A stretch of 29,764 nucleotides of DNA from Alphaproteobacteria bacterium UBA6149 (GTDB lineage Bacteria; Pseudomonadota; Alphaproteobacteria; Rickettsiales; UBA998): contig DIUV01000016.1 of assembly GCA_002423155.1 (NCBI GenBank), positions 374 to 30,137 on the forward strand. The letters run 5' to 3'. Positions within the stretch are counted from its first letter, which is position 1, and each line of letters starts with the position of its first letter. Below the pieces are notes generated by a model. That model worked only from the letters and a program-made list of their open reading frames with translations, made no database searches and was not told where the DNA came from. Position numbers and translations under genes: made by a program. This document shows, piece by piece, positions 24,540-29,764 of this stretch.

Positions 24540-25841
24540 CTATATAACGCCATCTCTTTGCAATACCGCGCCAAAAAACCCATCTGTTTGATGTTTATGC
24601 GGATAAAGCCGCAAGAAATCCCCCTCGCCCAACGCAGCAATTCCGTGCGGAACCAATTTAAAATTGGGATGTTCCTTCAAAAAGAAATTTATCTGATCTT
24701 CATTTTCATCGGTAAAGAGCGAACAAGTAGCATAAACCAAATGCCCACCGGGCTTCACCAGCCGCGCAGCGCTATTAATAATTTTCTTCTGTATGGCTTT
24801 AATTTCCTCTAAATCCGCCCCCATCGTGCGCCATTTAAGGTCGGGACTGCGCCGCCAAGTGCCGCTGCCACTACAAGGCACATCGGTTAGCACCCAATCG
24901 GCACTTTGTTTGTGCCTTTTAATATAGGCATCACTTTCTGAGCCCAGCACCCGTAATTGCACATTATTCACCCCTGCGCGCGCCAAACGCTTGGGCATTT
25001 CGCCCAGACGCCGCTCATTAGTATCCCAAGCGAGTATCCGTCCGCGATTTTGCATGGCGGCGGCGATGCCTAAAGTTTTTCCACCTGCACCTGCGCAAAA
25101 ATCTACCACTTTATCGCCAGCTTTGGCTTGCACCAATTGGGCGACTAATTGTGAACCTTCATCTTGCATCTCAAACCAGCCTTGGTTAAAAGCCGCTAGC
25201 GTAAATAATGCGCCGCGTTTTTTTAAGCGCAGGCAATTATTGGCATATTCGGTTTTTTCTGCGGCAAAATCATGTTCGGTGAGGATTTTTAACAAATCAT
25301 CGCGGTTAGTTTTTAGTGTGTTAGCCCGCACATCCACACTCGCTTCCGCATTTAAAGCGCGCATACCTGCATCAAATTCATCACCGAATATGATGCGCAA
25401 GCGTTTTTCCATCCAATCAGGATAATTATAACGTACTGCATCGGGCATTTCAGGTTGTTCTAAATCTTTGCCAGCAAATTGTTCCAACAAGGTTTTCTCA
25501 GCAAAAGTTAAACGCCTCGCACTATATTCCTCACCACTTAACCAACTATCCAATTGCGGCATATCCACATCGCCGCGCAACAACAACGACAATAACACCA
25601 ACAAACGCGGCGAACTTTCCTGCTTAACTTGCTCAAAATGCCATTCCAACCCCGAGCCATTACGCAAAACATAATAGACCCAATCCGAAATACGACCACG
25701 ATCCTTAGAGCCAATAAAGCGCCGCTCCCGATAATATTGCGACATCAACCCATCCGCTGGCGCACGCCCGCCCGACTCCCAAGCCGCATTAACCGACTCA
25801 AGAATTTCAATAGCGGCCGCAATCCATGCACCAGGTTTCAT
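24540..25841 (-). CDS. rsmB: RsmB-type 16S rRNA (cytosine-C5) methyltransferase
   Basis: Uses S-adenosylmethionine to make m5C in rRNA. The 433 residues have an N-terminal helical RNA-binding region (about 1-130) and a Rossmann-type domain: VDFCAGAGGKTLGIA (247-261, cofactor binding), LTDVPCSGSGTWRRSPDLKW with C323, and YATCSLFTDENEDQ with the nucleophile C373. Both cysteines expected in the RsmB/NSUN family are present. Other members of the family methylate different sites, so the exact target is not certain. It lies 33 bases downstream of the fic gene on the same strand and converges with the 517-residue gene (4-base gap). Its nearness to guaB is typical of Alphaproteobacteria (from memory). 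Confidence 0.92.
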   Translation of the reverse strand: MKPGAWIAAAIEILESVNAAWESGGRAPADGLMSQYYRERRFIGSKDRGRISDWVYYVLRNGSGLEWHFEQVKQESSPRLLVLLSLLLRGDVDMPQLDSWLSGEEYSARRLTFAEKTLLEQFAGKDLEQPEMPDAVRYNYPDWMEKRLRIIFGDEFDAGMRALNAEASVDVRANTLKTNRDDLLKILTEHDFAAEKTEYANNCLRLKKRGALFTLAAFNQGWFEMQDEGSQLVAQLVQAKAGDKVVDFCAGAGGKTLGIAAAMQNRGRILAWDTNERRLGEMPKRLARAGVNNVQLRVLGSESDAYIKRHKQSADWVLTDVPCSGSGTWRRSPDLKWRTMGADLEEIKAIQKKIINSAARLVKPGGHLVYATCSLFTDENEDQINFFLKEHPNFKLVPHGIAALGEGDFLRLYPHKHQTDGFFGAVLQRDGVI

Positions 25842-25874
25842 TTTTTCGCCTTTTTATATATTTTCAGCAGCATG

Positions 25875-26999
25875 TTAAGCATTTATTGCGGATAAATTCA
25901 ACTGATACCTTGTTCCCTTGCCAATTCCGATTTTTATGAAAGCACCCTTAGTTACCAAATCCGTCAAATCACGGGAGGCAGTAGCGCGGGAGGTTCCCGT
26001 AATACTACAATAATTTTCTGCACTTAATCCGCCAGAAAAACCCTCTACCCCCGCAGCAAAAATACGCTCAATAACTTTGCGCTGCCGCGGATTTAACTGC
26101 GAAAAATAATTATAAAACTTGGCTTTGGTTAAAACAAACTCGACCATTCTTAGGCTACGCATTTGCGCATTTAAAATGGTATTGGTGAAATAATCCAACC
26201 AATTATCAATCTGATTAGATTTATTATTTTGTTCTAAATTGTCGTAATAATTTTTCCGCTGTGCGTATATTTCCTGTGAAAGCGAAAAAAGCGTGGGTTT
26301 TTTGAACGATTGCGCCAAAGATTTTTCCACCAAAGCCCGACCAATACGCCCATTACCATCTTCAAAAGGGTGAATAGACACAAAATATAAGTGGGCAATA
26401 CTGGCACGCAGCAAAGCAGAAAGCGGCTTCTTACCACAAGGTGAGCTGTCGTTAAACCAAGCAATAAACCGATCCATCTCATGCAAAATTTGCGCAGAAG
26501 GCGGCGCTTCAAAATGAATCTTCGGCTGATCTATGCGCCCAGAAACGACTTGCATAGGTTCCACATGGGTGCGATATGCGCCAATATTTTCTAAGTCTCG
26601 CCGCCCATTAGTTAGCATACGATGCCAAGCGAATAATGATTCATGAGTTAATTCATCGGCAAAATTATGATATAAATCCACCAGCATTTCTGCAATGCCC
26701 TGCTCGGCAGACAAAACTTTACGAGCAGTAGTAGCAAGCCCTAATTGCCGCTGCACTGAAGATTGCACCGAATCACGATTTAAATACTCGCCCTCTATTT
26801 GCGAGGTTTTTACCGCTTCTTCGCTCACCAACTCAATGAGAATTCTGGGCTTTTCATCCTCAATAATATGTTGATAAACCCCGATAAAGACACCAGACCT
26901 AAGCAAACACTCCGCCTCACACTCTTGCAGTCTATATGCGGTAAAGCGAAAATTCGGCCAGTCATCTTGCTGCCAATTCCAAGTTTTTATGGGTTCCAT
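25875..26999 (-). CDS. Fic-domain AMPylase-type protein with DUF4172 and winged helix
   Basis: Fic proteins usually transfer AMP to hydroxyl groups of target proteins. Of 374 residues, the N-terminus (7-45, WNWQQDDWPNFRF) is of the DUF4172 type. An inhibitory helix motif TSQIEG (65-70, glutamate E69) precedes the core, which makes this a class II, self-inhibited Fic. The active-site loop HPFEDGNGRIGR (210-221) is complete. A C-terminal winged helix (about 300-374, SITGTSRATASRDLTDLV) suggests DNA binding. The gene lies between guaB and rsmB, apparently inserted into a conserved neighbourhood. Two large inverted repeats directly precede its start codon, a likely site of self-regulation. The Shine-Dalgarno sequence is weak. 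Confidence 0.94.
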   Translation of the reverse strand: MEPIKTWNWQQDDWPNFRFTAYRLQECEAECLLRSGVFIGVYQHIIEDEKPRILIELVSEEAVKTSQIEGEYLNRDSVQSSVQRQLGLATTARKVLSAEQGIAEMLVDLYHNFADELTHESLFAWHRMLTNGRRDLENIGAYRTHVEPMQVVSGRIDQPKIHFEAPPSAQILHEMDRFIAWFNDSSPCGKKPLSALLRASIAHLYFVSIHPFEDGNGRIGRALVEKSLAQSFKKPTLFSLSQEIYAQRKNYYDNLEQNNKSNQIDNWLDYFTNTILNAQMRSLRMVEFVLTKAKFYNYFSQLNPRQRKVIERIFAAGVEGFSGGLSAENYCSITGTSRATASRDLTDLVTKGAFIKIGIGKGTRYQLNLSAINA

Positions 27000-27007
27000 T
27001 TGCTATC

Positions 27008-27081
27008 TTGAGGCGTATTTTTATATTTACGCCTCAAGATGTAGCATATTTTGAGGCGTAAATCTATAATTTATGCCTCAA
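27008..27081 (-). promoter_or_regulatory. Double inverted-repeat operator upstream of fic
   Basis: Four copies of the half-site TTGAGGCGTA are arranged as two palindromes. IR1 is 27008-27017 with 27028-27037 (10-base spacer). IR2 is 27051-27063 with 27069-27081 (13-bp arms, one mismatch). The centres are about 43 bp apart, roughly four helical turns. IR1 ends 8 bases from the fic start codon, and the last half-site runs over the guaB stop codon at 27078-27080. The winged helix of the Fic protein is a plausible binder. Confidence 0.75.
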
Positions 27082-28535
27082 TCAACCCGATAATTCGGCG
27101 CTTCCCGCGTAATCGTCACATCATGCACATGGCTTTCACGCAAACCTGCACCAGAAATCCGCACGAATTCACATTTTTCCCGCATAGACGGCACCGTAGC
27201 ACAGCCAGTATAGCCCATGGCAGCTTTTAATCCGCCCACTAATTGATGCACAATGGTTGAAATAGAACCCTTGAAAGGCACTCGACCCTCTACCCCTTCA
27301 GGAACTAATTTTAGCGTGTCATTTACTTCCTGTTGGAAATAACGATCAGCAGAGCCACGCGCCATTGCACCCACAGAACCCATGCCACGATAAGATTTAT
27401 ACGAACGTCCTTGATATAAAATAACTTCTCCGGGGCTTTCTTCGGTTCCCGCAAAGAGTGAACCAATCATGGCACAATCCGCTCCTGCGGCAATTGCTTT
27501 AGCTAAATCGCCCGAAAATTTAATGCCGCCATCAGCAATCAACGGCACATTATTTTGTCGGCAAACTTTAGATGCTTCCATAATCGCAGATAATTGTGGA
27601 ACACCCACACCAGCAACAATCCGCGTAGTACAAATTGAACCGGGACCAATACCAACTTTCACGCCGTCCACCCCAGCATCAATCAAAGCTTGAGCTCCTT
27701 CAGCCGTGGCAATATTTCCGCCAATAATTTGCACATATTTATCCATTTTGCGCACCGCGCGAATGGCATCTAACACCCCAGCCGAATGCCCATGAGCGGT
27801 ATCTACCACCAAAATATCCACCCCAGCTTCAATCAACGCCGAAGCACGAGCAATCCCAGCTTCTCCCGTGCCCACTGCGGCAGCCACACGCAGACTGCCT
27901 TTAGAATCTTTCGCTGCATCAGGATAATTTTCAGCTTTTAAAATATCTTTTACGGTAATTAGACCAACGCAGCGATAAGCATCATCTACTACCAGTAATT
28001 TTTCAATCCGGTGCTGGTGTAATAATTTTTTAGCATCGCTTAAATTAATCCCCTCGCGCACGGTCACCAGATTATCTTTAGTCATTAAAGAAGCAATGGT
28101 TTGGCGCGTGTCCGAGGCAAAGCGCACATCACGGTTAGTGATTATACCCACCAATTTTCCTGAGCCATCCACCACGGGAATACCCGAAATGCCATTTTCA
28201 CGCATCATACGTAGCGCATCCGCCAATATAGCATCGGGCTGAATAGTCAAAGGGTCGAACACTATCCCTGACTCGAATTTTTTTACCCTGCGCACTTGCT
28301 CGGCTTGCGCCTCAATCTCCATATTTTTATGAATACAGCCAACTCCGCCCAATTGCGCCATGGCAATCGCCAAACGACTTTCGGTCACCGTATCCATCGC
28401 CGAAGAGATTAGGGGTATATTAATTTCAATATCGCGGGTAACCCGAGTACACGTATTTGCCTGTGCGGGCAGTATATTACTCGCCGCAGGTTTTAATAAT
28501 ACATCGTCAAAAGTGAGAGTTTCTTGGATATTCAT
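27078..28535 (-). CDS. guaB: Inosine-5'-monophosphate dehydrogenase
   Basis: Oxidises IMP to XMP with NAD+, the rate-limiting step of guanine nucleotide synthesis. From ATG 28535 (MNIQETLTFDDVLLKP) the protein has 485 residues, the usual length. Two CBS domains are inserted at about 95-205 (NGISGIPVVDGSGKLVGIIT and HRIEKLLVVDDAYRCVGLIT). The catalytic Cys is C302 in GIGPGSICTTRIVAGVGVPQ. The flap region SYRGMGSVGAMARGSADRYF is intact. An upstream in-frame codon at 28598 is rejected because family members begin at this methionine. Confidence 0.97.
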   Translation of the reverse strand: MNIQETLTFDDVLLKPAASNILPAQANTCTRVTRDIEINIPLISSAMDTVTESRLAIAMAQLGGVGCIHKNMEIEAQAEQVRRVKKFESGIVFDPLTIQPDAILADALRMMRENGISGIPVVDGSGKLVGIITNRDVRFASDTRQTIASLMTKDNLVTVREGINLSDAKKLLHQHRIEKLLVVDDAYRCVGLITVKDILKAENYPDAAKDSKGSLRVAAAVGTGEAGIARASALIEAGVDILVVDTAHGHSAGVLDAIRAVRKMDKYVQIIGGNIATAEGAQALIDAGVDGVKVGIGPGSICTTRIVAGVGVPQLSAIMEASKVCRQNNVPLIADGGIKFSGDLAKAIAAGADCAMIGSLFAGTEESPGEVILYQGRSYKSYRGMGSVGAMARGSADRYFQQEVNDTLKLVPEGVEGRVPFKGSISTIVHQLVGGLKAAMGYTGCATVPSMREKCEFVRISGAGLRESHVHDVTITREAPNYRVD

Positions 28536-28668
28536 TTTTTCGCCATAAATTATATTCGTATGGCGAGTTCTTGTAACTAATTTTTGCGACAATGTCACGA
28601 GATAAGTTAATATTTTTAAATTCTCAAGCCCGACAATATTTTCTAAGCAGGATTTTCTAAGCAGGCTC

Positions 28669-29394
28669 TTACAGTTGTTCTTTCAGCACTCGCCTAGGCA
28701 CTTCCTTTACTTCCCCTTTAGGTAGATTTCCTAATTGGAACCCTCCAAAAGCAACCCGAATCAGGCGCGATACAGGCAGACCAAAATGCTCAAACATGCG
28801 GCGTATTTCTCGGTTTTTGCCTTCACGCAGAGAAATTGCCAACCAGCAATTGCTGCCTTGTTGTCTTTCCACCATTACCGATTCTGCACGGAATAATACG
28901 CCTTCGATGGTGATACCTTTTTCTAGTTTCTTTAAATCTTCAATTTTGGGAGTACCATGCACGCGCACACGATAACGTCTTATCCACCCAGTAGAAGGAT
29001 GCGCCAAACGCCGCGCCAATTCGCCATCATTAGTGAGTAATAACAAGCCTTCACTATTCAAATCCAACCGCCCAACGGAAACCACGCGCGGCAATTCTGC
29101 CGGCAAATGTTCAAATACGTTATCGCGCCCTTTTTCGTCTTTGTGGCTAGTTACCAAACCTACAGGTTTATGATATAACCATAGACGTGTCGCCTCTGGT
29201 TCGCCTAATTTTTTGCCGTCCACCACAATATCATCACCAGGTAAAACATTTTTCGCGGGCGAAATTAGCTTCTCGCCATTTACCTGCACTCGCCCTTCTA
29301 AAATCATTGCCTCTGCAGCTCGGCGAGAACAAATCCCCGCTCGCGCCATAAATTTAGCAATTCGCTCGCCTGTTTTTATTGCTTTTTCTTCCAT
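28669..29394 (-). CDS. rluB: RluB/RsuA-family rRNA pseudouridine synthase
   Basis: Converts a specific uridine in rRNA to pseudouridine. The 241 residues comprise an S4 RNA-binding domain (about 9-55, RIAKFMARAGICSRRAAEAM, then GRVQVNG) and a catalytic domain with the motif SVGRLDLNSEGLLLLTNDG, catalytic aspartate D111. The C-terminal signature LREGKNREIRRMFEHFG is also present. RluB, RluE, RluF and RsuA share these features, so the symbol is the most likely assignment rather than a proven one. It lies 133 bases upstream of guaB on the same strand. Confidence 0.9.
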   Translation of the reverse strand: MEEKAIKTGERIAKFMARAGICSRRAAEAMILEGRVQVNGEKLISPAKNVLPGDDIVVDGKKLGEPEATRLWLYHKPVGLVTSHKDEKGRDNVFEHLPAELPRVVSVGRLDLNSEGLLLLTNDGELARRLAHPSTGWIRRYRVRVHGTPKIEDLKKLEKGITIEGVLFRAESVMVERQQGSNCWLAISLREGKNREIRRMFEHFGLPVSRLIRVAFGGFQLGNLPKGEVKEVPRRVLKEQL

Positions 29395-29556
29395 TTATTT
29401 CGTGCCAATCTGTCAATAATATATTTATTCAAGGAGTAAGAGCATTATATTTCATAAAGCAAGGATATTTTATATTTATTAATGGCTACTACTATTAAGC
29501 ACACTACCCGACACTTTTTTTAACTAAAGAAAATATTTGTTATATATCAACATAAT
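29395..29556. other. AT-rich intergenic stretch, no gene seen
   Basis: This is the upstream region of the rluB-type gene. I see no RNA gene, no coding frame and no convincing promoter pair. Confidence 0.4.
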
Positions 29557-29650
29557 CAGTCGTCAACCCCCGCCTTGTGCGAGGATCTAAAGCCCCAACT
29601 TAGAACTGAATATTTGTCCTGAGATCCCCGCACACGGCGCACTACTGTCC
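29557..29650. repeat. Degenerate palindromic repeat, family B, copy 1
   Basis: CCCCGCCTTGTGCGAGGATCT on the left pairs imperfectly with AGATCCCCGCACACGGCG on the right, forming a hairpin of about 94 bp. The left half is a direct copy, with changes, of the sequence at 29703-29735. The opening GTCGTCA resembles the ends of family A elements, so A and B may be related. Confidence 0.6.
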
Positions 29651-29702
29651 AATTAAAATTAAAAAGGTTTATATTATATATGCATCTGTATTAAAACAAC
29701 TA

Positions 29703-29764
29703 TCCGTTGTCATCCCCGCCTTGTGCGGGGATCTAGGGCTACAAATTCGGTCTTTTTTGTGTCC
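29703..29764. repeat. Palindromic repeat, family B, copy 2 (cut by window edge)
   Basis: It begins TCCGTTGTCATCCCCGCC, sharing the first 12 bases with family A copy 2, and contains the side hairpin CCCCGCC-TTGT-GCGGGG. Its right half is beyond the window end. Confidence 0.6.

Noticed and set aside
28536..28598. 21-residue extension of GuaB
   Set aside because: IMP dehydrogenases start at the MNIQETLTFDDVLL-type methionine; the extension has no family match.
1..29764. CRISPR array or tRNA genes
   Set aside because: No regularly spaced direct repeats and no T-arm/acceptor patterns were found in any gap; a tRNA scan was not run.

Overview
The window looks like a chromosomal segment of an alphaproteobacterium, with moderate to low GC (around 40% by eye). 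The evidence is the type of housekeeping proteins (ZapA with a coiled-coil partner next to transketolase, a YdcH/DUF465 protein beside thrS, a PleC/PdhS-type histidine kinase, a bactofilin, rsmB close to guaB). The 23S rRNA gene at the left edge starts from its own promoter and no 16S or tRNA precedes it. Unlinked 16S and 23S genes are a known trait of Rickettsiales, so a Rickettsiales-like or basal, perhaps host-associated, lineage is my best guess. It is an inference, not an identification.

Layout. 1-1168: 5' part of a 23S rRNA gene (minus), its leader and promoter, a strong terminator and a long palindrome. 1169-6992: transketolase (minus), an unrecognised Pro-rich protein (minus), then a plus-strand group of coiled-coil protein, zapA, a lone HigA-type regulator and cysS. 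A 161-bp palindromic element sits exactly at the coiled-coil gene's stop codon. 6993-10427: palindromic repeats, a PLP-dependent decarboxylase with an operator-like palindrome, an unknown minus-strand protein, an Xre-type regulator and an untracked 41-residue acidic protein with a strong ribosome binding site and its own terminator. 10428-14766: histidine kinase, M17 aminopeptidase, MarR-type regulator and a GYF_2-domain membrane protein. 14748-16299: a TAXI-type periplasmic binding protein translationally coupled to a DNA-binding protein, both minus. 16300-18908: a nested repeat insertion, thrS and a DUF465 protein. 18909-19823: a 144-bp palindromic element and a bactofilin. 20058-24535: a two-gene cassette of large unrecognised proteins with membrane-active features. 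24540-29394, all minus: rluB-type pseudouridine synthase, guaB, a Fic protein with a double inverted-repeat operator, and rsmB. 29395-29764: degenerate palindromic repeats.

Most genes are core functions: translation (23S, cysS, thrS, rsmB, rluB), carbon and nucleotide metabolism (tkt, guaB), division and shape (zapA, bactofilin) and proteolysis (pepA). The accessory layer is the 20058-24535 cassette, the Fic gene set between guaB and rsmB, the lone HigA, the TAXI/winged-helix pair and at least four kinds of short palindromic element. The 974/517-residue cassette is the best candidate for an undescribed system, though sequence alone gives it no function. No CRISPR array, tRNA, transposase gene or prophage gene was seen.
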